Positions 1 through 5,816 of a stretch of DNA of 5,822 nt are shown here, one piece after another. Where the stretch lies: positions 1 through 5,822 of the forward strand of contig JAFGQD010000118.1 of assembly GCA_016935875.1 (NCBI GenBank), read 5' to 3'. Position numbers and translations under genes: made by a program. Numbering within the stretch: the first letter of the stretch is position 1; each line of letters opens with the position of its first letter. Source of the stretch: Deltaproteobacteria bacterium (GTDB lineage: Bacteria; Desulfobacterota; Syntrophia; Syntrophales; UBA2210). The notes under the pieces were generated by a model. It did no database searches. It was given only the letters and a program-made list of their open reading frames with translations, and was not told the origin of the DNA.

Positions 1-2
1 AC

Positions 3-299
3 AAAAATATTCCCGAATTAAAAGAACTAATTGATAAGGTATCGGTTAATGATATTTTTGAGAGGGTAGAGGGAGTATTTGGAGAAAACCGGGTATTATC
101 AAGAAACGTCAAGATTTATCTATGTAAGAAATATACAGTGAAGCCTTTGAGCGAGATAGGGGCATATTTTAATATAGGTGCTTCAGGAGTATCAAAAGTA
201 TATGGCCGCCTGTCGCAGAGGATAGAAAAAGATAAAAAGCTTAAGAGTAAAATCAATAAAATCATAAAGAGCTTGAACCTGTCCAATGTCCAGACCTGA
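3..299 (+). CDS. REP-associated (Y1/IS200-like) transposase, C-terminal part, cut by window edge
   Basis: An open frame enters from the left edge and ends at TGA 297-299, giving 98 residues. The visible part has no catalytic HUH or Tyr motif; those would lie upstream of the window. It contains a helix-turn-helix at about visible residues 44-72 (KPLSEIGAYFNIGASGVSKV), resembling DnaA domain IV (pattern LxEIGxxF...SxVSKxxxRL), followed by a Lys-rich helix RIEKDKKLKSKINKIIKSL. This HTH plus basic tail is typical of the C-terminus of REP-associated tyrosine transposases in Desulfobacterota and relatives, single-strand transposases that act on palindromic repeats. The last codons (SNVQT, stop) are written by CCAGACCTGA, which looks like part of the element's own repeat. 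The family call rests on this C-terminus alone. A DnaA-like regulator without a transposase domain is the alternative. Confidence 0.7.
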   Translation, partial: KNIPELKELIDKVSVNDIFERVEGVFGENRVLSRNVKIYLCKKYTVKPLSEIGAYFNIGASGVSKVYGRLSQRIEKDKKLKSKINKIIKSLNLSNVQT

Positions 300-442
300 C
301 CCTTGTATTTTCATAGGGGAAATATGCCATGGAAATTAGTTCCCTCCAGCTAATTGATATTACAAATATTTATTTTTCTTTTGACAGGAGATTCTAGTCC
401 CCTATTTCATTTCAATAATGACAGTAGGACTAGTATTAGTCC
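300..442. other. Intergenic stretch between the transposase and the exporter operon, with overlapping hairpins
   Basis: The two flanking genes converge here, both ending into this gap. I see no gene. An AT-rich inverted repeat AATTAG/CTAATT (334-339 and 350-355) is followed on the plus strand, about 10 bases later, by a T-rich run (367-382). It could be a weak terminator for the transposase. ATAGGGGA (313-320) is inversely repeated as TCCCCTAT (398-405). The right end holds the hairpin at 426-443, described separately. Confidence 0.5.
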
Positions 443-443
443 T
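426..443 (-). terminator. Hairpin at the stop codon of the last operon gene, possible transcription end
   Basis: AGGACTA (426-432), loop GTAT, TAGTCCT (437-443) form a perfect 7-bp stem with a 4-base loop. On the minus strand it begins at the final base of the second permease's TGA stop. No T-run follows on the minus strand, so it is not a standard intrinsic terminator. It could protect the mRNA 3' end or help Rho-type termination. An alternative pairing exists between CTAGTCC (394-400) and GGACTAG (427-433), which would exclude this hairpin. Confidence 0.3.
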
Positions 444-1660
444 CATTCGGCTCTTAGTGCCTCGATAGGCTCTAATGTCGCAGCCTTGGAAGCAGGATAA
501 ATGCCAAAAATCAGCCCAATAATAAATGAAAGAGTCAATCCCGCACCCATTGCGTCCCATGATTGAACCGCAGGCAAATTACCAATCTTCGAGGCGAGAA
601 AGGTCGAGAGCATTCCGAGGAAAGCTCCAAAAAATCCGCCCAGTCCGGCAATAATGAGGGATTCCAGCAGGAACTGGGTTCGAATGTCACGTCGACGGGC
701 GCCTATGGCTCGGCGTAATCCAATTTCTTGCCTTCTCTCCCGGCCTACTGTAAGCATGACCGCAAGAATCCCAATACCACCAACAAGAAGCGATATTGCG
801 GCAACACTTGCAACCAAAAGAGTCAAGACGCGAGAGGATTCTCTCTCTGTCTCTATCAGGGTTGCCTGGTTCTGAATAGTGAAGTCATCAGGTTTGTCAC
901 GCAGTCTGTGCCTATCACGCAACAACTCTCTTATTTCGGTCTCGGCACTTTTCAATTGCGTAGAATCTGTGACCTGGATGTGTATCCTTTGTATGAAGGT
1001 AGTGCGTATAAGCCGATGCATCGCAGTATTTAACGGGATGAGAATTCTATCATCCCGATCCACTCCATTGGCATCTATCCCTTTTGCTTTCATAACTCCC
1101 ACAACTTCGAAGAGCGCGCCGCCGATTCGTATTAGATATCCAATAGGAGTTTCGCCATGGAATATTTTTTCAACGATCACTTCACCGATGATTGCGACTC
1201 TCTGGGCTGTATCATTATCTACCTCATCGAATGCACGACCTTTTTCTATCTCTATATTGCGTATCCGAAAAGCAGATGGAGCAACTCCAACAATCTCTGT
1301 TTTTAGATTTTCCGATTCCCACTGTACACTCATTTTGCTGCTGGTCTCTGGAGCCGCATCGACAACAGATGCGCACTGGGACTTTATGGCATCAGCATCC
1401 GTGATTTGCAATGAAGTAACGATCGCTGACTGGGTCTCCCGACCACCAACAAGGGTAACATGTCCTGCATTCACTACAATCAAGTTAGTACCCATATCGC
1501 GGATCATATCAAGCACGTGTTTTTGTGCACCTCGTCCCATGGACACCATAACTATTACGGCCGCGACCCCTATGGTCATGCTTGATATACACAGGGCAGT
1601 GCGTAATTTATGAACGGTAAGGAGCTTACATGATAAGGTGATGTTTTTTGATATTTTCAA
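443..1660 (-). CDS. ABC transporter permease, MacB/FtsX type (second permease of the operon)
   Basis: This 405-residue inner-membrane protein has the MacB-permease layout: a short cytoplasmic N-terminus, TM1 at about 20-43 (ending GVAAVIVMVSMGRGAQ, a hallmark of the family), a large periplasmic domain at about 45-277 (MacB_PCD type), then three membrane segments at about 278-303, 328-355 and 370-390. The cytoplasmic link RRQEIGLRRAIGARRRDI (309-326) and the C-terminal YPASKAATLEPIEALR are classical FtsX/MacB signatures. It lacks an ATPase domain, unlike E. coli MacB, so it must use the separate ATPase just upstream. ATG does not fit the start. TTG at 1658-1660, preceded by GGAGA with a 5-base gap, gives an N-terminus that aligns with the family. 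It is clearly homologous to but different from the other permease (shared DRDDRI at 201-206, LR.RH, YPA.KAA.L.P). A heterodimer is likely; the substrate is unknown. Confidence 0.9.
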   Translation of the reverse strand: MKISKNITLSCKLLTVHKLRTALCISSMTIGVAAVIVMVSMGRGAQKHVLDMIRDMGTNLIVVNAGHVTLVGGRETQSAIVTSLQITDADAIKSQCASVVDAAPETSSKMSVQWESENLKTEIVGVAPSAFRIRNIEIEKGRAFDEVDNDTAQRVAIIGEVIVEKIFHGETPIGYLIRIGGALFEVVGVMKAKGIDANGVDRDDRILIPLNTAMHRLIRTTFIQRIHIQVTDSTQLKSAETEIRELLRDRHRLRDKPDDFTIQNQATLIETERESSRVLTLLVASVAAISLLVGGIGILAVMLTVGRERRQEIGLRRAIGARRRDIRTQFLLESLIIAGLGGFFGAFLGMLSTFLASKIGNLPAVQSWDAMGAGLTLSFIIGLIFGIYPASKAATLEPIEALRAE

Positions 1661-1665
1661 GAAAA

Positions 1666-1670
1666 TCTCC
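1666..1670 (-). promoter_or_regulatory. Ribosome binding site deciding a TTG start for the second permease
   Basis: On the minus strand GGAGA lies five bases before TTG 1660-1658. The frame stays open upstream to a TAA but contains no ATG or GTG in that stretch. TTG with this Shine-Dalgarno is therefore the best start, and it gives an N-terminus of normal length for the family. Confidence 0.6.
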
Positions 1671-1688
1671 GGGATTGATAATCTGCTA

Positions 1689-1715
1689 TTGAGTTTATCT
1701 TACAAAGAAACTCAA
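1689..1715. repeat. Inverted repeat (hairpin) between the ATPase and second permease genes
   Basis: TTGAGTTT (1689-1696) and AAACTCAA (1708-1715) form a perfect 8-bp stem with an 11-base loop inside the 76-base gap, the largest gap in the operon. On the transcribed minus strand the T-run precedes rather than follows the stem, so it does not look like an intrinsic terminator. A role in mRNA processing or stability, or in setting the level of the last gene, is inference. Confidence 0.45.
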
Positions 1716-1736
1716 AAAAATCACAGATAATGTGCT

Positions 1737-2399
1737 TTATCCCTTTAGCTGTCCATCTTTGAGTTCCAGTATTCTTTGCGCATGCTCAGCTACCGTCCGA
1801 TCATGCGTCACAACGATGATAGTTCGTCCCTCTTTATGAAGACGACTGAAAATTTCCACGATTTCGGCCGCGTTCTCCGAATCCAGATTGCCGGTTGGCT
1901 CATCAGCCAGAATTATATCAGGATCATTGATCAGGGATCTAGCGATAGCTACCCGCTGTTGCTGCCCGCCGGACAATTCATTTGCATGGTATTCAGTCCT
2001 GTCTTTCAGACCTACATCGTCCAGAAGTTTTCTGGCGCGTTGCGTTGCATCGGCAGGGTATTTGTCTGTGTAGATAAGCGGTAAAAGCACGTTGTCAATC
2101 GAAGAGGTTCGTTCCAAAAGAAAAAACTGCTGGAATACAAACCCGAACTTTTTGTTCCTCAGCGCGGAAAGGGCATCATCGTCCAGTTGTAATACATTAA
2201 TGTTGTCCAGTTCAAACTGGCCATTAGTAGGCTTATCGAGGCAACCGATAATGTTCATAAGCGTGGATTTGCCGGAACCTGATGCCCCCATGATTGCCAC
2301 ATATTCCCCACGCTGAACAGAAAAGGTTACGCCGCGCAGCACATTTGTTTCGACAGAAGTCTTCATATAGGTCTTCCGAATATCTTTGATATTGATCAT
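1737..2399 (-). CDS. ABC transporter ATP-binding protein, MacB/LolD family
   Basis: This 220-residue cytoplasmic ATPase has every motif intact: Walker A GASGSGKST (38-46), Q-loop Gln90 in FVFQQFFLL, signature LSGGQ (142-146) followed by QQRVAIARSL, Walker B IILADEP (162-168), D-loop NLD (171-173) and switch His199 in VVTHD. The opening MINIKDIRKTY and the segment GEYVAIMGASGSGKSTLMNIIGCLDKPTNG are typical of the LolD/MacB subfamily, which powers lipoprotein, peptide and macrolide exporters through mechanotransmission, and the length is normal for it. The ATG at 2399 follows an AAGGAAGGG stretch with a gap of about 8 bases, 20 bases after the stop of the first permease. It lies between two permease genes, so it most likely serves both. 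LolD itself is less likely because the neighbours include a MacA-like adaptor. Confidence 0.95.
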   Translation of the reverse strand: MINIKDIRKTYMKTSVETNVLRGVTFSVQRGEYVAIMGASGSGKSTLMNIIGCLDKPTNGQFELDNINVLQLDDDALSALRNKKFGFVFQQFFLLERTSSIDNVLLPLIYTDKYPADATQRARKLLDDVGLKDRTEYHANELSGGQQQRVAIARSLINDPDIILADEPTGNLDSENAAEIVEIFSRLHKEGRTIIVVTHDRTVAEHAQRILELKDGQLKG

Positions 2400-2407
2400 G
2401 GTTTGTC

Positions 2408-2415
2408 CCTTCCTT
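2408..2415 (-). promoter_or_regulatory. Ribosome binding site of the ATPase gene
   Basis: The minus strand reads AAGGAAGG here, eight bases before the ATG at 2399, in the 20-base gap after the first permease's TAG stop. It supports independent translation initiation within the operon. Confidence 0.6.
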
Positions 2416-2419
2416 TACG

Positions 2420-3640
2420 CTATCCTCTCAATATGTCGACGGGATTAAGATTTGCAGCCTTCCTTGCAGGGTATATTCCGAAGATAACCGCAATGAGACT
2501 GCATGATACAATGGCGGCTGCAAAAGCAAGGGGTGTAAGATTGCTGGCAGCTACGTTCATGCTCGAAAGTATAATAGAACCGCAGTATCCCAGTATAGTT
2601 CCTAATATGCCCCCAAACAGTGAAATGAGGAGAGACTCTATTATAAATTGGCGGAGTATATCATTCTTCCGCGCGCCAAGCGCCCTGCGAATTCCTATTT
2701 CACTCCTCCTTGCGGAAACAGATGCAAGCATTATGTTCATAATCATAATACCAGCGATCAGTAAAGTAATTCCGGCGATTACCATAAGCACATGTAACAA
2801 GGATCGAGAAGCGCCATAGGCCATGTCGATAAGGTCCTGGGGAGTTCTCATGGCAAAATCATCCGACTCACCGGGGGAGATCTTATGGCGTTCGCGAAGC
2901 ACGGCGCTTATATCTTCGACAGTCTTGTTGAGTTTGTCGGTATCCTTCACGGTAACAACTATCTGTGTCAGAGGAATCTCTCTGAAGAGTCTGTTTGTGT
3001 AAGTAGTTATTGGGATGATGATACGGTCGTCCCGATCCCTCCCTTCAGCGCCTGTTCCTTTTGACTCTAGTTCTCCCTTGACAGTGAACGGGACATCCAT
3101 GATTTTGATTGTTTGACCGATTGAATCAGCATCGCCGAACAGGGTCTTTTTTACAATCTGTCCGATGAGGCATACCCTTGCAGAAAAAGACATGTCTTCC
3201 TCGGATATGAAGCTTCCTTTACTTGCGTCAAAATCACGGATCTGCGCCCATATCGGAGTAACACCGAATACCCTGGTGAAGGTGAACTTATCTCCATATT
3301 TTACCTCAATTTCCTTGCGATCTTTTACGGGCGAGATAGCTACAATATTTCCAACGTGTTGGCGGATAACATCGACATCATCCTCGACTAGTGATACAAC
3401 ATCCCTGCTGCCCGAAGGAGCTCCGGTAAATTTGTCCGAACCAGGCCGTATCTGTATCAGATCCAGCCCCTGCTTGTTGACAGTGTCCATCACCTTTTCA
3501 TACACACCCTGACTCACACAGATAGTCATTGTGAGGGATGCAACTCCAACTGCTATGCCCAGGATCATAATGAATCCCCGGACCCTGTTGTTTCTCACCA
3601 TCCGAAATGATTCTCTGGTAATTCTAACTATTCGGGTCAT
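2420..3640 (-). CDS. ABC transporter permease, MacB/FtsX type (first permease of the operon)
   Basis: This 406-residue inner-membrane protein has TM1 at about 22-44 (GFIMILGIAVGVASLTMTI...), a periplasmic MacB_PCD-type domain at about 45-280, then TM2 at about 282-306, TM3 at about 333-357 and TM4 at about 370-392. The cytoplasmic stretch ARRSEIGIRRALGARKNDI (310-328) and the end YPARKAANLNPVDILR are FtsX/MacB signatures; this region contacts the ATPase in known structures. There is no fused nucleotide-binding domain. The periplasmic domain shares DRDDRI (202-207) and LRERH with the second permease, so the two come from an old duplication. ATG 3640 lies two bases after the adaptor's stop codon, with AGGAGG six bases upstream, so translation is probably coupled. 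It should transport or extrude a substrate from the periplasm or outer leaflet together with its neighbours; the substrate is not evident. Confidence 0.92.
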   Translation of the reverse strand: MTRIVRITRESFRMVRNNRVRGFIMILGIAVGVASLTMTICVSQGVYEKVMDTVNKQGLDLIQIRPGSDKFTGAPSGSRDVVSLVEDDVDVIRQHVGNIVAISPVKDRKEIEVKYGDKFTFTRVFGVTPIWAQIRDFDASKGSFISEEDMSFSARVCLIGQIVKKTLFGDADSIGQTIKIMDVPFTVKGELESKGTGAEGRDRDDRIIIPITTYTNRLFREIPLTQIVVTVKDTDKLNKTVEDISAVLRERHKISPGESDDFAMRTPQDLIDMAYGASRSLLHVLMVIAGITLLIAGIMIMNIMLASVSARRSEIGIRRALGARKNDILRQFIIESLLISLFGGILGTILGYCGSIILSSMNVAASNLTPLAFAAAIVSCSLIAVIFGIYPARKAANLNPVDILRG

Positions 3641-3642
3641 TA

Positions 3643-4923
3643 TTATCCTCCTTCAAAAGCGCTTTGATCTTCAAGTACCTCATCCCCTTCATTAAGACCC
3701 TCTGTGATTTCCAGGAAGCGACCCTGTTTCCAGCCAATTTTCACCTCACGTCTTATCGGTTTTCCATTCTCCATTAAATATACAAAGTTGACACCCCCCG
3801 ATTTTTTAACGGAACTCGCTGTTATTACAAGAACATCCTCGCGAGATTCGAGGAATATTGAAACATTAGCAGTCATTTCCGGCCGGAGATCAACTGAAGA
3901 AGATTTCATGCTCTTAACCATGACATTATAGAAAACAACATTTTGTTTGAGTATTGCCTCCGGATAAATCCCCACAACTTCTCCCTCTATTTCAATTGAA
4001 GGAAAAGCCTCAACTGTAAATGAGGCCTTCTGGCCAATCTTGATCTTGCCGATATCAACCTCATCAACATACGCCTCAACTTGAAGTCGATCGAGATCAA
4101 TAATTGTCACAAATGTGGGTGCGCTTAAACCCGCGGATACAGTTTCTCCTTCTTGAGTTGAGACAGAGGCAATGATTCCTGAAATGGGAGAGCGTAATGT
4201 TGCGTATGACAGCGCCGCCTTGGAGATTTTCAGCGCAGCCTGTGCGCTTTCAACCTGCGCATTCAGCAATTTTAAATTTCCATCGAGCGTATTTCTTGCC
4301 AGTTCCAGCATCTTCGAACTCGCATCTAACTGAGCCTTAGCCACTAAGAGGGCCTCACTTGACTGGTCCAAAATTTGTCTGGATATAAAATTTTCATTGA
4401 AGAGAGTTTTTTCCCTTTCATATTCTGTCATTTTCAGTTCATAGGTCGCCCTGAATTGGCTCAAATCGGCTTCGGCCTTCTCGATCTCAATAGGACCTAG
4501 TTTTGTCCTTGTTGCAAGATTATTCTTGGCGATGCTCAGCTCAGCCTGCTGCTTTTCGACGGTCGCTTTTAGTTCGTCTTTTTCAAGCTCTGCAATGACT
4601 TGTCCTTTCTCTACAAAATTGCCTACATTGGCGCGAAGGTGTTCCACTTTACCGGATATGCGAGAGCCAAGGCGCACCTCCGCGCCTACCTGAGGCTTAA
4701 CTGTACCAAGGGCGGTAACTGTAAGGGAGAAGGTTTGCTTAGCAGCTCGAATCGTTTTATACTCATTCTTGCTTCCTTCTGAAGAGCAGCTCTGAAACGA
4801 GAAGCTCCCAAGGATGTAAAAGAAGATAATCAGGTATATTGGGGTTTTTAGCGAGATACTTTCAAATGTTGAATAGGGAATGTAGCTTCTCAGATTGATA
4901 TCTATCGGAAATAATGACAACAT
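3643..4923 (-). CDS. MacA-like periplasmic adaptor (membrane fusion protein, HlyD/RND-type)
   Basis: This 426-residue adaptor would join an inner-membrane ABC exporter to an outer-membrane channel. In order: a 26-residue N-terminal extension; a hydrophobic signal or anchor at about 27-43; a Cys46 in FQSC; the first lipoyl half at about 83-115 (GSRISGKVEHLRANVGNFVEKGQVIAELE, split here as 86-114); an alpha-hairpin coiled coil at about 116-238; the second lipoyl half at 240-272 (YATLRSPISGIIASV, TQEGETVSAG); a beta-barrel at about 278-360 (VDEVDIGKIKIGQKASFTVEAFPS, LRPEMTANVSI); and a membrane-proximal domain to the end. VDE.DIGKIK.GQ is close to MacA. Cys46 could be lipidated, but Phe at -3 and Gln at -2 make a poor lipobox, so an uncleaved membrane anchor, as in E. 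coli MacA, is equally possible. ATG 4923 has an excellent Shine-Dalgarno. It is the first gene of the operon. Confidence 0.92.
   Translation of the reverse strand: MLSLFPIDINLRSYIPYSTFESISLKTPIYLIIFFYILGSFSFQSCSSEGSKNEYKTIRAAKQTFSLTVTALGTVKPQVGAEVRLGSRISGKVEHLRANVGNFVEKGQVIAELEKDELKATVEKQQAELSIAKNNLATRTKLGPIEIEKAEADLSQFRATYELKMTEYEREKTLFNENFISRQILDQSSEALLVAKAQLDASSKMLELARNTLDGNLKLLNAQVESAQAALKISKAALSYATLRSPISGIIASVSTQEGETVSAGLSAPTFVTIIDLDRLQVEAYVDEVDIGKIKIGQKASFTVEAFPSIEIEGEVVGIYPEAILKQNVVFYNVMVKSMKSSSVDLRPEMTANVSIFLESREDVLVITASSVKKSGGVNFVYLMENGKPIRREVKIGWKQGRFLEITEGLNEGDEVLEDQSAFEGG
3647..3652 (-). promoter_or_regulatory. Ribosome binding site of the first permease, inside the adaptor gene's end
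   Basis: AGGAGG on the minus strand is formed by the last codons (Glu-Gly-Gly) of the adaptor, six bases before the permease ATG. With only two bases between stop and start, the two proteins are probably made by coupled translation. Confidence 0.7.
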
Positions 4924-4928
4924 TATAT

Positions 4929-4939
4929 CCTTCCTTCCT
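4929..4939 (-). promoter_or_regulatory. Ribosome binding site of the adaptor gene
   Basis: AGGAAGGAAGG on the minus strand, five bases before ATG 4923-4921, is a strong Shine-Dalgarno. It favours this ATG, although it gives the adaptor an unusually long extension before the hydrophobic segment; no ATG or GTG codon lies between it and that segment. Confidence 0.65.
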
Positions 4940-4977
4940 GACCATTAAGTAAATCAATACCTACCATGAAATGAGAT

Positions 4978-5007
4978 AGTATAAAACATTTTGTGTAAAT
5001 TTAAAAG
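4978..5007 (-). promoter_or_regulatory. Possible promoter of the exporter operon
   Basis: The minus strand carries TATACT (4983-4978), a good -10 box, about 55 bases before the adaptor ATG. The surrounding DNA is AT-rich. The hexamer 17 bases further upstream, TTTTAA, matches TTGACA poorly, so the -35 is weak and the promoter may depend on an activator or an alternative sigma factor. No operator is obvious. Confidence 0.3.
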
Positions 5008-5251
5008 CTCAATAAAATGGCGCTTTCCTTTAAAAGGGTTTCGAAATACACAAGAGGTGAGATTGAAGGTTGATAAGAATTCCCTTTTTGAGGAATGACG
5101 TATATGGAGTTTGGCGCTGTATGTAAATTGAAAATCACCCCATCATATTGTGGAGCTATCCAGCCGACTAAAAATGGCAAATGAGTGAGACAGAGATTAT
5201 GAAGCCGGACAGGGTAATATGTATATAAAGATGCTGAAATGGATGAAACCC

Positions 5252-5268
5252 GGACAGACCTGTCCCTT
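5252..5268. repeat. REP-like palindrome sharing a motif with the transposase end
   Basis: GGACAG-AC-CTGTCC (5252-5265) is a perfect inverted repeat with a 2-base centre. CAGACCTGTCCCTT at 5255-5268 matches CAGACCTGACCCTT at 291-304, the stop region of the transposase gene, at 13 of 14 bases and in the same orientation. It may be a solo copy of the sequence that transposase recognises. Confidence 0.4.
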
Positions 5269-5299
5269 AAACCCTGTTGTCATTTTAAAAAATCAAGAA

Positions 5300-5343
5300 G
5301 GAAAGGTTTCCGGCCTCCGGCTCGTAGAGCCTACGCCCCGGAG
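5300..5343. repeat. Cluster of inverted repeats including a nested GC-rich hairpin
   Basis: GGAAA-GG-TTTCC lies at 5300-5311. A nested hairpin follows: CTCCGG (5315-5320) pairs with CCGGAG (5338-5343), and within it CGTAG (5323-5327) pairs with CTACG (5331-5335), with loop AGC and a symmetrical 2x2 internal mismatch (CT/CC). On the minus strand the hairpin lies about 75 bases after the cNMP-fold gene's stop. A T-run (5291-5286 region) follows only about 24 bases beyond the stem, so terminator function for that gene is possible but not typical. Confidence 0.5.
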
Positions 5344-5417
5344 AGATATTCAGGGTCTGCATAAAGCCATTTTACAAAAAGTATTACGGCTATGTCTTCT
5401 ATATTGGGAAAAAAGAT

Positions 5418-5816
5418 CTATTTCTGATCCATGGCACGCAGACGCTGTCCCTCTGTCCTGGCGATCTCGCTCATGAGCACATAACCCAGCCGGGGGTGCA
5501 TCTCCATAAGATTGGCAAGCCAGGCATTGTTCAACTCTATAAGGGTGCTTTCTCTTAGGACAACCACATCGGCACTGGCCGGCAGCTTGTCAAGAAACTC
5601 GACTTCTCCAACAAGGGAACCCTCAGGCAGGGTGGCTACTACCTCACCGTTTACCCGGATCTCTGCCTGACCTTCAAGAATAATGAACATCCTTTCCAGT
5701 GGCTTACCCTGCTTGATGATAATTTCATCTTTTTTACATTTCTTAAGGGTTGCCGCTGATCTCAGTATGTCTCTTTCAATGTCAGTCAGTCCCTCAAAAA
5801 GCCTGACCTGACCCAT
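5418..5816 (-). CDS. Single-domain cyclic-nucleotide-binding-fold protein (Crp/cNBD type), start uncertain
   Basis: The 132 visible residues form one cNBD beta-roll. It opens with VRLFEGLTDIERDIL, the usual entry helix, then KKDEIIIKQGKPLERMFIILEGQAEI (about 28-53), typical of the domain, and the phosphate-cassette region EGSLVGEVEFLDKLPASADVVV (65-86), then closing helices. There is no C-terminal helix-turn-helix, so it is not a complete Crp/Fnr transcription factor. Gly70-Glu71 of the cassette are present, but the arginine that contacts the cyclic phosphate (PRAATV in Crp) is replaced by Ala80, so cAMP or cGMP binding is doubtful. ATG 5816 is six bases from the window edge, with no stop in between; family members usually have several residues more before the LFEGL motif, so the true start, or even another domain, may lie outside. 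Its role and partner are unknown. Confidence 0.8.
   Translation of the reverse strand: MGQVRLFEGLTDIERDILRSAATLKKCKKDEIIIKQGKPLERMFIILEGQAEIRVNGEVVATLPEGSLVGEVEFLDKLPASADVVVLRESTLIELNNAWLANLMEMHPRLGYVLMSEIARTEGQRLRAMDQK

Larger units (their letters stand above)
4924..5417. other. 494-base gene-free region with promoter, repeats and possible insertion-sequence remnant
   Basis: No convincing gene is present. The part next to the adaptor (4924-5040) is AT-rich and holds its ribosome binding site and probable promoter. TGTAAATTGAAAATCACCCC at 5122-5141 and the stretch about 5160-5180 remind me of IS21-type element ends. Positions 5252-5268 hold a palindromic REP-like motif. Positions 5300-5343 hold two further inverted repeats. 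The rest, including 5345-5417, shows nothing I recognise. Confidence 0.5.

Noticed and set aside
381..409. TTGACA as a possible plus-strand -35 box
   Set aside because: No acceptable -10 box follows at 16-18 bases, and the plus strand beyond it holds no gene.
879..1613. Long plus-strand open frame of 244 codons
   Set aside because: It lies wholly opposite the second permease, has no domain-like sequence, and the minus-strand frame has clear MacB/FtsX signatures.
1689..1715. Hairpin plus T-run as an intrinsic terminator inside the operon
   Set aside because: On the transcribed strand the T-run comes before the stem, so the order is wrong for an intrinsic terminator.
2403..2819. Plus-strand open frame of 138 codons
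   Set aside because: It is antisense to the C-terminal membrane region of the first permease; its hydrophobic stretches mirror the other strand and it has no recognisable domain.
5300..5343. Group II intron domain V or a tRNA
   Set aside because: The stem-loop lacks the AGC/GNRA layout of domain V and nothing resembles a cloverleaf.
5219..5476. Plus-strand open frame of 85 codons in the right-hand gap
   Set aside because: It runs through the inverted repeats into the antisense of the cNMP-fold gene, lacks a good ribosome binding site and has no recognisable domain.
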